Below, piece by piece: positions 25,385-38,163 of a stretch of 64,000 nt of DNA. This DNA comes from Rhodococcus sp. IEGM 1379 (GTDB lineage: Bacteria > Actinomycetota > Actinomycetes > Mycobacteriales > Mycobacteriaceae). The notes under the pieces were generated by a model. The model had not been told where the DNA came from and made no database searches. It was given only the letters and a program-made list of their open reading frames with translations. The position numbers and the translations under genes were made by a program. The first letter of the stretch is position 1; every line of letters begins with the position of its first letter. Location of the stretch: positions 1 through 64,000 of the forward strand of contig NZ_JASHKR010000025.1 in the NCBI RefSeq assembly GCF_030056815.1, given 5' to 3'.

Positions 25385-25451
25385 CGACGCACTGCCGGCG
25401 CTGTTCTAACGACGCACTGCCGGCGCTGTTCTAACGACGCACTGCCGGCGC
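25382..25451. repeat. 25-bp tandem repeat at the rsmI/DUF2786 gene junction
   Basis: Two full and one partial (20-bp) perfect copies beginning TAACGACGCACTGCCGGCGC. The first copy contains the rsmI stop. The third encodes, on the minus strand, the last residues APAVRR and stop of the convergent DUF2786 gene. The array therefore looks like a triplication of that gene's 3' end. Confidence 0.93.
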
Positions 25452-26669
25452 ACCGGGCCGGAGATTGGCGTCGTCGGCTGCAGCCTGGCCGGCATGCCAG
25501 CCTTCGGCGTCGACGGAGCGTCCGCGCGCTTTTCGGGTTCGCGGAAACATACGCTCGAATTCCGTGTCGACTGCTGCTGACGTCGTCGCCAGAATCGGCA
25601 GGAGGTCGGCGACGTCCATCGATTCCGCGTCGGCGGCCTCAGCGGTGGCTTTGGTGCCGGCGTCGCGCAGACGTTGCCCGATTCGATTGGCGAAACCAGT
25701 CAGGAATCCCTTGCGGAATGACGTTGTTCGGGAGCCGCCGCGATTGCTGGTATCGGCGAATTGCATTGCGCGAGTGGCTTGTACCAGCAATGAGGTGAAC
25801 AGCATGTCGACCTGTTGGAGGTCGACGGGGGTGCCGATGACGGTGGCGATGCAGATGTCGCTGAACCACACCGCGCGCACTCGGTTGGCGTCACCGATTG
25901 CCGTGAGGAGATGGACTTTTTCCTTGACGTACGGGTTGTCCAGGTGAATTCGACGGCCGTCGACCGTGGTGTCGGTGACGCCGGTACGTGAGTGCAGGAG
26001 TGCCGAATCGATGGCGTATCGCGTCATCAACTCCTGGGCCTTCTCGGTGAAGATTTCGGCTTCTTCGGCAAAGTTCGTGGCCTCGGCTTTGGCGAGGAGG
26101 CCACGAATTCTCTTGAGTACCTTGGCATCTACTTCGGTTGCCGCGCCGGAGTAGCTGTTCTCGGTGCGCTGCGCCGGCCACGTCGACGGCAGGGGGAGGA
26201 GTAGGTTCCAGGGCGCGAGGTGCGTCCAACCCATGGCCACTTCGGCGACCTGTGAGACGAGGAAATAAGGGTCCTCGAACAGCAATCCGGCAGCAAGGGA
26301 TCTGAAGAGGCTGTCGTCCAGAGTGATTCGGGACGCAATGCGATGCGAATTGGGGTACTGCTCGCGAATGGACTGTAGTTGGCCGACCCACTCGAGCGGC
26401 GCGCGATCGTCTGCCTTGGTGGTTGCAGCCTCCATCAGGATGGCTGTAGCAGCGAGATCCGCGTTCGAGGAATCTTTGCTGCGGCGTGCCAGGTGGATGA
26501 TGTCGGCGGGTTGCCACCCTCGCTCGTAGCTGCCGGTGAGCTCGACCATCAGGGCCCGGGCGGCTGCGACGGACTGGGGGCTGACTTCGTGGGAGGACAC
26601 GTGGGCTCCGTTCCAGGGCAGTGTCTGCGCCGATGCGGTAGATCGAAAGTATGTTCTATTCGTTGTCAT
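25431..26669 (-). CDS. DUF2786 domain protein
   Basis: 412 residues. The core motif VLKRIRGLLAKAEATNFAEE..TEKAQELMTRYAID (about residues 186-225) is the DUF2786 signature. The N-terminal half is mostly helical, and the C-terminal part includes a TSFRKGFLTGFANRIGQRL basic helix. The function of DUF2786 is unknown; members occur in phage-linked and chromosomal actinobacterial genes. An ATG giving MTTNRTYF is chosen, with an earlier one five codons upstream. The 3' end lies in a tandem repeat. Confidence 0.8.
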   Translation of the reverse strand: MTTNRTYFRSTASAQTLPWNGAHVSSHEVSPQSVAAARALMVELTGSYERGWQPADIIHLARRSKDSSNADLAATAILMEAATTKADDRAPLEWVGQLQSIREQYPNSHRIASRITLDDSLFRSLAAGLLFEDPYFLVSQVAEVAMGWTHLAPWNLLLPLPSTWPAQRTENSYSGAATEVDAKVLKRIRGLLAKAEATNFAEEAEIFTEKAQELMTRYAIDSALLHSRTGVTDTTVDGRRIHLDNPYVKEKVHLLTAIGDANRVRAVWFSDICIATVIGTPVDLQQVDMLFTSLLVQATRAMQFADTSNRGGSRTTSFRKGFLTGFANRIGQRLRDAGTKATAEAADAESMDVADLLPILATTSAAVDTEFERMFPRTRKARGRSVDAEGWHAGQAAADDANLRPGAPAVRR

Positions 26670-26738
26670 GGACGCAGTGTGCACGTGCGGTCCGACACAC
26701 TTGATTTCAATCAGGCGTATCGGACCCCACGTGGTGCG

Positions 26739-28337
26739 TCACTCGTCTACGAAGCGGGGAAAAACAGGTGCCGGAGCAGGCAGAGCCTGGTTCGCCACGA
26801 TGCGAACGGCAACGTCGGTGAACTGGCGGTGCTCTTCGTCCTGGCCCAGCAGGTCCAGGATCCGCGCCGCCGCGTCAGGCATGATCGGCTGCACCAGAAT
26901 GCCCACGATGCGTACCACTTCGAGTGTCACGTAGAGAACCGTCGCCATCCGCGCCGGATCGGTCTTGCGCAGAACCCACGGCTCCTGCTTGGAGAAGTAG
27001 CGGTTGGTCTCGCCCAGGACGGCCCACATGGCTTCGAGAGCCAGATGCAGAGCCTGCACGTCGAACTCTTTACGGCACTTGGCCAGGAGTGCGTCGGCGG
27101 ACGCCAGCATCGCCAGATCGTCCTCGGTGAACTCACCGGGAGTGGGGACCTGCGCGTCGCAGTTCTTCGCGACCATCGTCAGCGAACGCTGTGCGAGGTT
27201 GCCCAGTTCGTTGGACAGATCGGCATTCATGCGCGTCACGATCGCCTCGTGGCTGTAGCTGCCGTCCTGGCCGTACGAGATCTCACGGAGCAGGAAGAAG
27301 CGGACCGCGTCGAGGCCGTACTGATCGACCATCGCGATGGGGTCGACGACGTTGCCGACGGACTTCGACATCTTCTCGCCCTTGTTGTACAAGAAGCCGT
27401 GGACGAAGACCCGCTCGGGCAGTTCGATGCCGGCGGACATCAGGAATGCCGGCCAGTACACCGTATGGAACCGGGTGATGTCCTTGCCGATGATGTGCAG
27501 GCTGGCCGGCCAGAACTTCTTGAACTCGGCGGTGTCGACGTTCGGGTAGCCCACGCCCGTCAGGTAATTGGTGAGGGCGTCGACCCACACGTACATGACG
27601 TGATCGGGGTCGCCGGGAACCGGGACGCCCCAGTCGAAGGTGGTTCGTGAGATCGACAGATCCTTGAGCCCGCCCTTGACGAAGCTGACGATCTCGTTGC
27701 GACGCGTCACCGGGGCGATGAACTCGGGGTGCTCCTCGTAGAGCGCGAGCAGACGATCCTCGTATGCGGAGAGCTTGAAGGTGTAGTTGGACTCCTCGGT
27801 CCACTCCACCGGGGTGCCCGTCTCCGTGGACTGGCGGGAGCCGTCGGCGAGAAGCGTGGTCTCGGCTTCGGTGTAGAAGGCCTCGTCGCGAACCGAGTAC
27901 CAGCCCGAGTACGTGTCGAGGTAGATGTCGCCCGATGCGGCCATCTTCTCCCAGATCGCCTTGCTGGCCAGCTGGTGATCGGCGTCCGTCGTGCGGATGA
28001 AGCGGTCGTACGAGATGTTCAAGACCTTGTCGAGGTTCTGGAACACGTCGGAGTTGCGGGCCGCGAGGTCGCGGACGTCGATGCCCTCTTTGATCGCTGT
28101 CTGCTGCATCTTCAGACCGTGCTCGTCGGTGCCGGTCATGAAGAACACTTCATATCCGTCCAACCGCTTGAAGCGGGCGAGCGCGTCCGAGGAGATGTAC
28201 TCGTAGGCGTGGCCGATGTGCGGTGCACCGTTGGGATACGCGATCGCGGTAGTGATGTAGAACGGCGATCGATCCGCGCCTTCCTTGGCAGCGGAGTCCG
28301 GGCGCGTGGTCTGGGAGGGTGAGGCAGGCACAGTCAT
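26739..28337 (-). CDS. metG: Methionyl-tRNA synthetase
   Basis: Class I synthetase of 532 residues. The HIGH motif is in [20 protein letters not shown] and KMSKS in [32 protein letters not shown] and the anticodon-binding helical domain ([14 protein letters not shown]) are present. No C-terminal dimerisation (Arc1p-like) domain is present, as in other actinobacterial MetG. It is divergent from tatD with 21 bases between starts. Confidence 0.97.
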   Translation of the reverse strand: MTVPASPSQTTRPDSAAKEGADRSPFYITTAIAYPNGAPHIGHAYEYISSDALARFKRLDGYEVFFMTGTDEHGLKMQQTAIKEGIDVRDLAARNSDVFQNLDKVLNISYDRFIRTTDADHQLASKAIWEKMAASGDIYLDTYSGWYSVRDEAFYTEAETTLLADGSRQSTETGTPVEWTEESNYTFKLSAYEDRLLALYEEHPEFIAPVTRRNEIVSFVKGGLKDLSISRTTFDWGVPVPGDPDHVMYVWVDALTNYLTGVGYPNVDTAEFKKFWPASLHIIGKDITRFHTVYWPAFLMSAGIELPERVFVHGFLYNKGEKMSKSVGNVVDPIAMVDQYGLDAVRFFLLREISYGQDGSYSHEAIVTRMNADLSNELGNLAQRSLTMVAKNCDAQVPTPGEFTEDDLAMLASADALLAKCRKEFDVQALHLALEAMWAVLGETNRYFSKQEPWVLRKTDPARMATVLYVTLEVVRIVGILVQPIMPDAAARILDLLGQDEEHRQFTDVAVRIVANQALPAPAPVFPRFVDE

Positions 28338-28358
28338 GGTGGGCTTACTCTATCGGGC

Positions 28359-29186
28359 GTGAGCAAAGACCGTCCCGCCCCCGATGCCCCTGAGCCCTTG
28401 TCGCCTCTGATCGACGCCCATACACACCTCGATGCGTGTGGTGCGCACGACGCGGCGACCGTTGCTGCGATCGTCGACAAAGCCGAGGCCGTCGGCGTCG
28501 GACGGGTGGTGACCGTGGCCGACGACCTTGATGCCGCGCGGTTTGCCGTCGACGCCGCGAACTGGGATTCCCGTGTATACGCTGCCGTCGCGATCCATCC
28601 GACCAGGGCCAATGTGCTCGACAGTGAGACGAAGGCGGAGATCGAGCGGTTGGCTTCGGATCCGCGCGTCGTCGCCGTGGGGGAGACGGGCCTCGACCTC
28701 TACTGGCCCGGCAAGCTGGAGGGCTGCGCCACTATCGAGGAGCAGGTCGACGGATTCCGGTGGCACATCGACCTCGCGAAGCGTCTCGGTAAGACGCTGA
28801 TGATCCACAACCGCGAAGCAGACCAGGACTTGCTGCGGGTGCTGAATGAAGAAGGCGCTCCCGAGACCGTCGTGTTCCACTGCTTCTCCTCGGATTCGGA
28901 GATGGCGCGGGCGTGCATCGACGCCGGGTATGTGTTGAGTTTCTCCGGCACGGTCAGTTTCAAGAACGCGAAGGCTCTGCGTGAGGCCGCACTGTTGGTG
29001 CCGTCGGATCAGTTGATCGTCGAGACCGACGCGCCGTTTCTGACGCCGCATCCGTTCCGCGGAGCGCCCAACGAGTCGTACTGCCTGCCCTACACGGTGC
29101 GCGCGTTGGCGGACATCCGCGGCGAGGACCCGCAGGCATTGGCGGCGGCGTCGACGGCGACAGCGGAGCGCGTCTACAAGCTCTGA
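28359..29186 (+). CDS. tatD: TatD-family metal-dependent hydrolase/DNase
   Basis: 275-residue TIM-barrel hydrolase. Metal-binding motifs are LIDAHTHLD near the N-terminus, VVAVGETGLDLYW, TLMIHNRE, VFHCFSSD and VETDAPFLTPHPFRG. TatD proteins are 3'-5' exonucleases involved in DNA repair or metabolite hydrolysis. The GTG start giving VSKDRP is used. In mycobacteria rpfB follows directly; here about 3.5 kb of other genes separate them. Confidence 0.93.
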   Translation: MSKDRPAPDAPEPLSPLIDAHTHLDACGAHDAATVAAIVDKAEAVGVGRVVTVADDLDAARFAVDAANWDSRVYAAVAIHPTRANVLDSETKAEIERLASDPRVVAVGETGLDLYWPGKLEGCATIEEQVDGFRWHIDLAKRLGKTLMIHNREADQDLLRVLNEEGAPETVVFHCFSSDSEMARACIDAGYVLSFSGTVSFKNAKALREAALLVPSDQLIVETDAPFLTPHPFRGAPNESYCLPYTVRALADIRGEDPQALAAASTATAERVYKL

Positions 29187-29207
29187 GAGTTGGGCGTCGG
29201 CCGATGC

Positions 29208-29276
29208 TCGTGATTGCACACAACTCCGCGCGCGGAGTCACATCCGGCCGTCCAGCGTCGAGTTGTGTGCAACGAC
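29208..29276. repeat. Hairpin-forming repeat element, copy 1 (left flank of paralog pair)
   Basis: About 69 bp with outer inverted arms based on TTGCACACAACTC / GAGTTGTGTGCAA and an inner palindrome ACTCCGCGCGCGGAGT. It is nearly identical to the copy on the right of the paralog pair: one internal A/G difference plus the last arm. Confidence 0.92.
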
Positions 29277-29383
29277 GACCAATTAGTTTTTCAACTTGTC
29301 GGCGTGCGATATTCTGGCCGCACAGGTAACTCCGCGCCCGGAACCGTCGCGTTCCGGTTCGTCTACTGCGCGGAGTCTTGACG

Positions 29384-29758
29384 ATGAATGGCTACGACGT
29401 CGTTACGGTCCGCATCGAAACGTGGGAATTCGAGTGCTGTGCGCCGCTTCCGATCGTCGGCGAGCAGTCAGCGTGGGTGTTGAGTCCGATTGCGGACTCG
29501 CGCTGGTGCTCAGGTACACGGCACGATTACGAAGATATCGAGGTCACTGTCGGCACGGTTCTGTCGATCCGACTCGAGCGCGGCGAATTCGTCGAACATG
29601 GGTTCGGAAAATGGGATCAGGTGCCGGGCAGTACGGACTACGTACGGGTTGACAAGTGTCCCCGATACTTTCGCGGTTTGCGATCACTGGTTGCCGGTCA
29701 TCGCGGCTGGATGGAGACCGCTGTCGTCATCGAGTTATCTGTTCCTGCGGCGGCGTGA
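29384..29758 (+). CDS. Small paralogous protein A (unknown function)
   Basis: 124 residues, soluble. The N-terminal half VTVRIETWEFECCAPLPIVG with EQSAWVL is shared with the next gene. The middle VTVGTVLSIRLERGEFVE is beta-rich and the C-terminus (ETAVVIELSVP) again matches the neighbour. It resembles actinobacterial DUF6578-type proteins with an E-CC(G/A)-P core, a tentative recall. The conserved Cys pair might bind metal. It has a GGAG site eight bases before the ATG and is translationally coupled to gene B by GTGA. Both lie between two copies of a hairpin repeat. Confidence 0.72.
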   Translation: MNGYDVVTVRIETWEFECCAPLPIVGEQSAWVLSPIADSRWCSGTRHDYEDIEVTVGTVLSIRLERGEFVEHGFGKWDQVPGSTDYVRVDKCPRYFRGLRSLVAGHRGWMETAVVIELSVPAAA

Positions 29759-30171
29759 GGGCACACAGGTTCACCGAGGCGACGCCGGTCGACTCTTCGG
29801 TCGAGATCGTCACGGTCCATGTCGAGATCGGCGAAATCGAATGCTGCGGGCCGTTGCCGGTAGTCGGCGAGCAGTGTTCGTGGATGTTGACGTCGCGAGC
29901 CGAAAGCTACGAGGTCGACGGTTGGGTGCACGGAGGGATGCCGGCGCCGGGAGTTCTGACCACCGGAGTAGTTCTCGGGATTCTTGTGGTGACGACGACG
30001 TACGAGGAAGTCGGATCCCTTGGCGAGTGGTTGCCCGTCGCAGGTAGTGAGAACTATCGACGGGTTGGCGCGAGCCCTCGATGGTTCCGACGGTTCGGTG
30101 ATTTCGACGTCGGCCCACAGAATCGGATCGAGACTGGTGTGGTCGTCGAGTTAGCTGTCGCTCGTTCGTGA
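29755..30171 (+). CDS. Small paralogous protein B (unknown function)
   Basis: 138 residues, starting at a GTG that overlaps the stop of gene A. Core VTVHVEIGEIECCGPLPVVG then EQCSWML, and a C-terminal ETGVVVELAVARS, align with gene A. The central part differs (GWVHGGMPAPGVLTTG), so they are diverged duplicates. The stop codon lies inside the right hairpin repeat. A frame extending further upstream lies within gene A and is not used. No catalytic motif is recognised. Confidence 0.7.
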   Translation: MRAHRFTEATPVDSSVEIVTVHVEIGEIECCGPLPVVGEQCSWMLTSRAESYEVDGWVHGGMPAPGVLTTGVVLGILVVTTTYEEVGSLGEWLPVAGSENYRRVGASPRWFRRFGDFDVGPQNRIETGVVVELAVARS

Positions 30172-30236
30172 TTGCACACAACTCCGCGCGCGGAGTCACA
30201 TCCGGCCGTCCGGCGTCGAGTTGTGTGCAATCACGA
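30166..30236. repeat. Hairpin-forming repeat element, copy 2 (right flank of paralog pair)
   Basis: 71 bp with perfect 19-bp outer arms TCGTGATTGCACACAACTC and complement. It could act as a terminator between gene B and the convergent glnQ. The same orientation as copy 1 makes the pair a direct repeat about 960 bp apart. Confidence 0.93.
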
Positions 30237-30248
30237 AGTCCTGTGCGC

Positions 30249-31016
30249 TTAGAGGACCTTCCCCAGGAAATCCTGGGTGCGCTTCTGCTGCGGATTGCCG
30301 AACAGGTCTTCCGGCTTTCCTTCTTCGACGATGTAGCCGTCGGCCATGAAGATGACCCGATCGGATACCTCGCGGGCGAAGCCCATCTCGTGGGTGACGA
30401 CGACCATCGTCATGCCTTGCTTTGCGAGGTCACGCAGAACCTGCAGAACCTCGCCCACCATTTCGGGGTCGAGGGCGCTGGTGGCCTCGTCGAACAGCAT
30501 GATGTCCGGGCTCATTGCGAGTGCGCGGGCGATGGCGACACGCTGCTTCTGGCCGCCGGACAAACTGGCAGGCTTTGCGTCGGCTTTTTCTGCGAGACCG
30601 ACCTGCGCAAGCAGTTTCACGGCGATCTCCCGAGCCTGTTCCTTGGTGGAACGGCCCGTTTGGACCGGTGCGAGCATCACGTTCTCGACGACGCTCATGT
30701 GCGGGAACAGATTGAAGTGCTGGAACACCATGCCGATGTGCTGGCGCACCTTGTCGATGTCGACGTCTTTGTCGGTGAGGTCGAAATGGTCGACGCGAAC
30801 CGTGCCGGCGGTGATGTCCTCGAGGCGGTTGAGGCAGCGCAGGAAGGTGGATTTACCGGAACCTGAAGGCCCGATGACACACACCACTTCGCCGTTCTTG
30901 ATGTCGACGTCGAGGCCTTTGAGGACTTCGTTGTCGCCGAACGACTTCTTCAATCCCTTGACTTCGATTTTGATCTCGGTGTCGGGCTTGCTTGTGTTGA
31001 CAGCTGTTTCGGTCAC
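30249..31016 (-). CDS. glnQ: Polar amino acid ABC transporter ATPase (GlnQ type)
   Basis: 255-residue ATPase. Walker A is [10 protein letters not shown]-loop [12 protein letters not shown], signature [16 protein letters not shown], Walker [15 protein letters not shown] and the switch His is in VVTHEMGFA. The QHFNLFPH loop is characteristic of GlnQ/HisP-like amino acid importers. The GTG start overlaps the stop of the upstream permease gene by four bases (GTGA), so both are one operon transcribed leftward. Confidence 0.95.
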   Translation of the reverse strand: MTETAVNTSKPDTEIKIEVKGLKKSFGDNEVLKGLDVDIKNGEVVCVIGPSGSGKSTFLRCLNRLEDITAGTVRVDHFDLTDKDVDIDKVRQHIGMVFQHFNLFPHMSVVENVMLAPVQTGRSTKEQAREIAVKLLAQVGLAEKADAKPASLSGGQKQRVAIARALAMSPDIMLFDEATSALDPEMVGEVLQVLRDLAKQGMTMVVVTHEMGFAREVSDRVIFMADGYIVEEGKPEDLFGNPQQKRTQDFLGKVL

Positions 31017-32485
31017 TTGTTGATCCTCTTTTCGAGGCGGTTCGAGAACTTGGTGAGCGCCATGATGATGATGAAGTACATGACGCCGATGATCAGCCAC
31101 ATGTTGAAGGACTGGAAGTTACGCGCGATGATGATGCGCCCGGTCTGAGTAAGCTCGGCGAGTCCGATGACAGACAGGATCGACGTGTCCTTGAGGGTGA
31201 TGACGAACTGGTTGATGTACGACGGGATCATCGTTCGAATTGCCTGCGGCATGATGACCTTCTGCATGGTCTTCATGTAGCTGATGCCGAGGCTGCGTGA
31301 TGCTTCCGTCTGGCCCTTGTCGACGGAAAGGATTCCGCCGCGGACGATTTCGGCCATGTACGCACCGGCGTTCAGTGAGAGCGTGATGACACCGGCGGTG
31401 AAGGCCGACATCTGGAAGTCGAGCGCCGCCGGGATACCGAAGTAGATGAAGAAGGCTTGGACCAATAGTGGTGTGCCACGAAATATGTCGACGTACGCCG
31501 TGCCGATACCGCGTACGAAGATATTGGTCGAGACCCGGCAGAGTCCGAAGATGCCGCCGAGGACCAAGGCGATGGCGATGGAGACGACCGATAGGACGAT
31601 CGTCAGCCAAAGGCCTTTGAGCAGTTGGGGATACGTGCTCTTGATCAGTCCGATGATGGAGTTGTCGGATTCTGTTGCACCCTGTCCGAGGAACTGCGAG
31701 AGGATCTCGTCGTACTGGCCGCTGTCTCGCAGATTCTGCAGGCCTGCGTTGAACATCCCGAGGAGTTCCGCGTTCTGCCCTTTGTTGACGGCGAATCCGT
31801 AGCTCGCACCGACTTCTTTCTCGGTCACGGTCTTGAGGCCGTTGCCCTGGGTGATGCCGTAAGCCAGCACGGGATAGTCGTCGAAGACTGCGACGGAGTT
31901 TCCGGTCTTGACTTCGTCGTACATGCTGGAGGAGTCGGCGAAGTAGACCGTCGTGAATCCGTATTTGTCCTTGATAGATTCGGCGAAGGATGCTCCTTCG
32001 GTGCCGTTCTTGACGGCGACGCGTTTGCCCTTCAAATCCTCGTAGGACTTGACGTCGTTGTTCGATTCGAGCACAGCCATCTGCACGCCCGACGAGAAGT
32101 ACGGGTCGGAGAAGTCGAAGACCTGTTTGCGCGCATCGGTGATCGACATGCCCGCGATGACACCGTCGGCTTGGCCGGACGTGACCGCTTGCAGCGCGGC
32201 GTCGAATCCGAGTGGTTTGATATCGACATTGAAGCCTTGGTCCTTCGCGATGGCTCGCAGGAGTTCCATGTCGATGCCGGTGAGATTGCCGTTCGCGTCC
32301 TGAAACTCGAATGGAGCGAATGTCGTATCGGTCGCGATGGTGTACGTGCGTCCCGGTTGCGCGGCGGCAATGCCGGGGGCGAACAGCGCTGCGATGAGCG
32401 CGAGCAGGACAGCCAGGATCGGCCACCTCGGGTTACGTAGTCTGTCGAATCTTTTTCGCACTCTCGCCCAGCTTTCGTCTGTCAC
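31013..32485 (-). CDS. Fused substrate-binding protein/permease of a polar amino acid ABC importer
   Basis: About 490 residues in one chain. A signal-anchor ([20 protein letters not shown]) precedes a type-3 periplasmic-binding domain ([47 protein letters not shown]) to about residue 285. A HisM/GlnP-type permease follows with about five TM helices, including [17 protein letters not shown] and the EAA-like loop [20 protein letters not shown]. Fused SBP-permease importers are known in Gram-positives. The GTG chosen gives VTDESWARV; a GTG eight codons later is possible. Specificity (Gln/Glu/other) cannot be read. Confidence 0.92.
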   Translation of the reverse strand: MTDESWARVRKRFDRLRNPRWPILAVLLALIAALFAPGIAAAQPGRTYTIATDTTFAPFEFQDANGNLTGIDMELLRAIAKDQGFNVDIKPLGFDAALQAVTSGQADGVIAGMSITDARKQVFDFSDPYFSSGVQMAVLESNNDVKSYEDLKGKRVAVKNGTEGASFAESIKDKYGFTTVYFADSSSMYDEVKTGNSVAVFDDYPVLAYGITQGNGLKTVTEKEVGASYGFAVNKGQNAELLGMFNAGLQNLRDSGQYDEILSQFLGQGATESDNSIIGLIKSTYPQLLKGLWLTIVLSVVSIAIALVLGGIFGLCRVSTNIFVRGIGTAYVDIFRGTPLLVQAFFIYFGIPAALDFQMSAFTAGVITLSLNAGAYMAEIVRGGILSVDKGQTEASRSLGISYMKTMQKVIMPQAIRTMIPSYINQFVITLKDTSILSVIGLAELTQTGRIIIARNFQSFNMWLIIGVMYFIIIMALTKFSNRLEKRINK

Positions 32486-32542
32486 GCCCGGGATCGCCGG
32501 ACTACTTATGACCAGACGAGAACATACTGCGTGCCGGCCTGA

Positions 32543-34950
<2,408 letters not shown>

Positions 34951-34960
34951 GTTCTTACCT

Positions 34961-35860
34961 GTGTCAGACGTCGAATCGAACCAACCCATCGCCACCCCTC
35001 GCGGGCAGGCAGCGCTGCTCGGCCCGGCCGAGGTGCGCGCGCTCGCCGAGGAATTCGGTGTGCGCCCCACAAAGCAGTTGGGACAGAACTTCGTTCACGA
35101 CGCCAACACCGTGCGACGCATCGTCAATGTCGCCGGCGTCACCCGCGATGACGTCGTTCTCGAAGTGGGGCCGGGACTCGGCTCGCTGACGATGGCTCTG
35201 ATGGACGTCGTCGATCGTGTCATCGCGGTCGAGATCGATCCGAATCTCGCAGCTCGCCTGCCCAAGACTGTTGCCGAGCGTGCGCCTGAACTGGCCGACC
35301 GGCTGACTGTGGTGGAGGCCGACGCGATGCGCGTGCTGCCTTCTCAGATTCCGGGGGAGCCGACGGCCCTCGTCGCGAACCTTCCGTACAACGTGGCCGT
35401 GCCGGTGTTGTTGCACCTGTTCGCTTCGCTGCCGAGCCTGCGCACCGCAATGGTGATGGTGCAGGCTGAGGTCGCCGATCGTTTGGCGGCTGACCCGGGT
35501 AGCAAGATCTACGGTGTTCCCAGCGTCAAGGCCAACTTCTTCGGCGAGGTGCGCCGCGCGGGTGCTGTCGGGCGCAACGTGTTCTGGCCGGTACCCAAGG
35601 TGGAATCCGGATTGGTGCGCGTCGATCGCTACGCCGAGCCGCCGTGGCCGATGGACGAGCAGCATCGCAAACGAGTATTTGCTGTTGTCGATGCCGCGTT
35701 CGCACAGCGTCGAAAGACGTTGCGGGCAGCACTGAGTGGTTGGGCGGGCTCGCCCGCTGAAGCCGAGCGTCGACTCGTGGCCGCGGGTATCGAGCCGCAG
35801 TTGCGCGGCGAAATGCTCGACGCCGCAGCATTTGTTCGGCTGGCTGCGGTAGAGGCGTAG
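34961..35860 (+). CDS. ksgA: 16S rRNA dimethyladenosine transferase KsgA (RsmA)
   Basis: Dimethylates A1518 and A1519 of 16S rRNA. 299 residues with [23 protein letters not shown] motif [14 protein letters not shown], the catalytic NLPYNVAVP, and the C-terminal helical domain ([15 protein letters not shown]). The GTG giving VSDVESNQ is ten bases after rpfB copy 2. In mycobacteria ispE follows; here copper genes, cspA and an ABC exporter intervene. Confidence 0.96.
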   Translation: MSDVESNQPIATPRGQAALLGPAEVRALAEEFGVRPTKQLGQNFVHDANTVRRIVNVAGVTRDDVVLEVGPGLGSLTMALMDVVDRVIAVEIDPNLAARLPKTVAERAPELADRLTVVEADAMRVLPSQIPGEPTALVANLPYNVAVPVLLHLFASLPSLRTAMVMVQAEVADRLAADPGSKIYGVPSVKANFFGEVRRAGAVGRNVFWPVPKVESGLVRVDRYAEPPWPMDEQHRKRVFAVVDAAFAQRRKTLRAALSGWAGSPAEAERRLVAAGIEPQLRGEMLDAAAFVRLAAVEA

Positions 35861-35866
35861 CCGCCT

Positions 35867-35906
35867 GTGCGCCGTTTTGGTAGTGCCTACTACCAAAACG
35901 GCGCAC
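35867..35906. terminator. Bidirectional terminator between ksgA and copA
   Basis: Perfect 17-bp arms GTGCGCCGTTTTGGTAG and complement with a six-base loop, seven bases after the ksgA stop. A second GGGGC/GCCCC mini-hairpin follows and abuts the copA stop. Confidence 0.88.
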
Positions 35907-35919
35907 CGGGGCTTTGCCC

Positions 35920-38163
35920 CTACTTGAACCGGCGCAACCTCAGACTGTTGCTCACGACGAATACACTGCTGAATGCCATTGCGGCACCGGCCAGCATCGG
36001 GTTCAGCAGGCCGGCAGCGGCCAGGGGGATTGCCGCCGCGTTGTAGGCGAAGGCCCAGAACAAGTTGCCCTTGATGGTCTTCAAGGTCTTGCGTGAGAGC
36101 CGAATCGCGTCGGCTGCCGAGCGCAGGTCACCGCGTACCAGCGTGATGTCGCTGGCTTCGATTGCGACGTCGGTACCCGTGCCCATGGCCAACCCAAGAT
36201 CGGCCTGAGCCAGTGCGGCTGCGTCGTTGACGCCGTCACCGACCATGGCGACGATGCGGCCCTCGGCTTGCAGCTTCTTGATCGCATCGACCTTGTCGGC
36301 GGGCATGACCTCGGCAAATACCGTCGTGATCCCGACCTGATCGGCCACCGTGCGGGCGACGGTCTTGTTGTCGCCGGTCAGCAGAACCGGTTCGAGGCCG
36401 AGTTCCTTGAGCTGGCGGATGGCCTCGGCGCTGGTGTCCTTGACGGCGTCGGCGATCACGAGAACACCGCGTGCCGCTCCGTCCCAGCCGACTGCGATGG
36501 CCGTACGTCCGGCTTCTTCTGCCGCGGCCTTGGCTACCCGCAGATTCTCGGGGAGCGTCATCGACCAGTCGGTGAGGAGTGCATCCCGGCCGGCGACGAC
36601 GGCGTGGCCGTCGACGATGCCCTGCACTCCGAGACCCGCGATATTCGCGAAATCTTCGACGGGAGGAAGCTCTCCCACCTTTTCGGCGGCGCCCTTGGCA
36701 ATTGCGGCGGCAATGGGGTGTTCGGAGCGATGTTCGAGTGCTCCGGCCAACCGCAGAACCTCGTCGGCGGTTGTCCCTTCTGCCACGACGGTGTCGAGCA
36801 GTGTCATCTGCCCGGTGGTGACGGTTCCGGTCTTGTCGAGGACGACGGTGTCGACTGCGCGAGTCGATTCCAGTACTTCAGGTCCCTTGATCAGGATTCC
36901 CATTTGAGCGCCCCGTCCGGTACCGACCAGCAATGCCGTGGGCGTTGCCAATCCGAGCGCACAGGGGCAGGCGATGATCAGGACAGCGACTGCGGCGGTG
37001 AAGGCCATCTCGATGGGGCTGCCCGTGCCGAGCCAATAGCCCAGGGTAGCAACGGCAATCGCGATGACGATCGGTACGAAGATCCCCGAGATCCGGTCGG
37101 CAAGGCGCTGAACTTCGGCCTTACCGTTCTGGGCATCCTCGACGAGTGCGGCCATGTGCGCGAGCTGTGTGTCACTGCCGATGCGGGTGGCTTCGACGGT
37201 GAGTGTGCCGCCTACGTTGACGGTGGCTCCGACGACACTGTCGCCGACGCCGACTTCTTCAGGTACCGATTCACCGGTCAGCATGCTCATATCGACGGCG
37301 GATCGGCCTTCGGTGATTACACCGTCGGTGGCGATCTTCTCGCCGGGACGGACCACGAAGATATCGCCGGCTACCAGGTCTTCAGCGGGAATACGTACTT
37401 CGGTGCCGTCCCGCAGCACGGCGACATCTTTTGCGCCGAGTTCCATCAGTGCGCGCAGTGCGGCGCCGGAGGTGCGCTTGGATTTGTGCTCGAAGTAGCG
37501 TCCGGCCAGCACGAAGGTGACGACGCCGGCGGCGACCTCGAGATAGATGTTGGCGCTGCCGTCCATCCTGTCGATGGTGAAGCTGAAGGCGTGCTTCATC
37601 CCGGCTTCGCCGGCAGTACCGAAGAACAGTGCATACAGAGACCACAGGAATGCCGAGATGGTGCCCAAGGAAATGAGCGTGTCCATCGTGGCGGCGCCGT
37701 GACGCAGGTTGACCCAGGCGGCCCGGTGGAAAGGCAGCGCCGCCCAGACGATGACCGGTGCGGCCAGTGTCAGGGAGAGCCACTGCCAGTTGGTGAACTG
37801 GATCGCGGGGATCATCGCCATGGCGATGACAGGCACCGAGAGGACTGTCGAGACGATCAGCCGGTTGCGCAGTTCGCGAAGGTCGCGGTCTTGAGTGGTT
37901 TCGGCGTCTTCGTCGACGGAAGCTGCTGATGTCCGCGGTTTGGGAAGCGCAGCGGAATAGCCGGCGTTTGCGACGGTGGCCAGCAACTCGTCAGTGGATA
38001 CCGTATCGGGGTAACTGACCTTCGCCTTCTCGGTGGCGTAGTTGACTGTTGCCGTCACGCCGTCGATCTTGTTGAGCTTCTTCTCGATTCGGGCCGCGCA
38101 GGAGGCGCAGGTCATTCCCGTGATCGCGAGCTCAACGCTGTCTACAGCGGTAGGCGAAGTCAT
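35920..38163 (-). CDS. copA: Copper-exporting P1B-type ATPase CopA
   Basis: 747 residues. The N-terminal heavy-metal domain has GMTCASC (16-22). The ATPase has a TGES actuator loop (296-299), the transmembrane CPC triad (399-401), phosphorylation Asp443 in [14 protein letters not shown], and GDGVND near the C-terminus. It pumps Cu+ out of the cytosol with Cu+ delivered by CopZ. The ATG overlaps the stop of the upstream gene as TGATG. It is the last gene of a three-gene copper unit with CsoR-type palindromes before its first gene. Confidence 0.96.
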   Translation of the reverse strand: MTSPTAVDSVELAITGMTCASCAARIEKKLNKIDGVTATVNYATEKAKVSYPDTVSTDELLATVANAGYSAALPKPRTSAASVDEDAETTQDRDLRELRNRLIVSTVLSVPVIAMAMIPAIQFTNWQWLSLTLAAPVIVWAALPFHRAAWVNLRHGAATMDTLISLGTISAFLWSLYALFFGTAGEAGMKHAFSFTIDRMDGSANIYLEVAAGVVTFVLAGRYFEHKSKRTSGAALRALMELGAKDVAVLRDGTEVRIPAEDLVAGDIFVVRPGEKIATDGVITEGRSAVDMSMLTGESVPEEVGVGDSVVGATVNVGGTLTVEATRIGSDTQLAHMAALVEDAQNGKAEVQRLADRISGIFVPIVIAIAVATLGYWLGTGSPIEMAFTAAVAVLIIACPCALGLATPTALLVGTGRGAQMGILIKGPEVLESTRAVDTVVLDKTGTVTTGQMTLLDTVVAEGTTADEVLRLAGALEHRSEHPIAAAIAKGAAEKVGELPPVEDFANIAGLGVQGIVDGHAVVAGRDALLTDWSMTLPENLRVAKAAAEEAGRTAIAVGWDGAARGVLVIADAVKDTSAEAIRQLKELGLEPVLLTGDNKTVARTVADQVGITTVFAEVMPADKVDAIKKLQAEGRIVAMVGDGVNDAAALAQADLGLAMGTGTDVAIEASDITLVRGDLRSAADAIRLSRKTLKTIKGNLFWAFAYNAAAIPLAAAGLLNPMLAGAAMAFSSVFVVSNSLRLRRFK

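Noticed and set aside
29208-30236. Insertion sequence with terminal repeats
   Set aside because: The flanking elements are direct, not inverted, to each other, and no transposase is present; a cassette of other type remains possible.
36268-37929. Long rightward open frame opposite copA
   Set aside because: It is the antisense of the copA coding region, a common effect of high-GC codon usage; copA has all P-type ATPase motifs.
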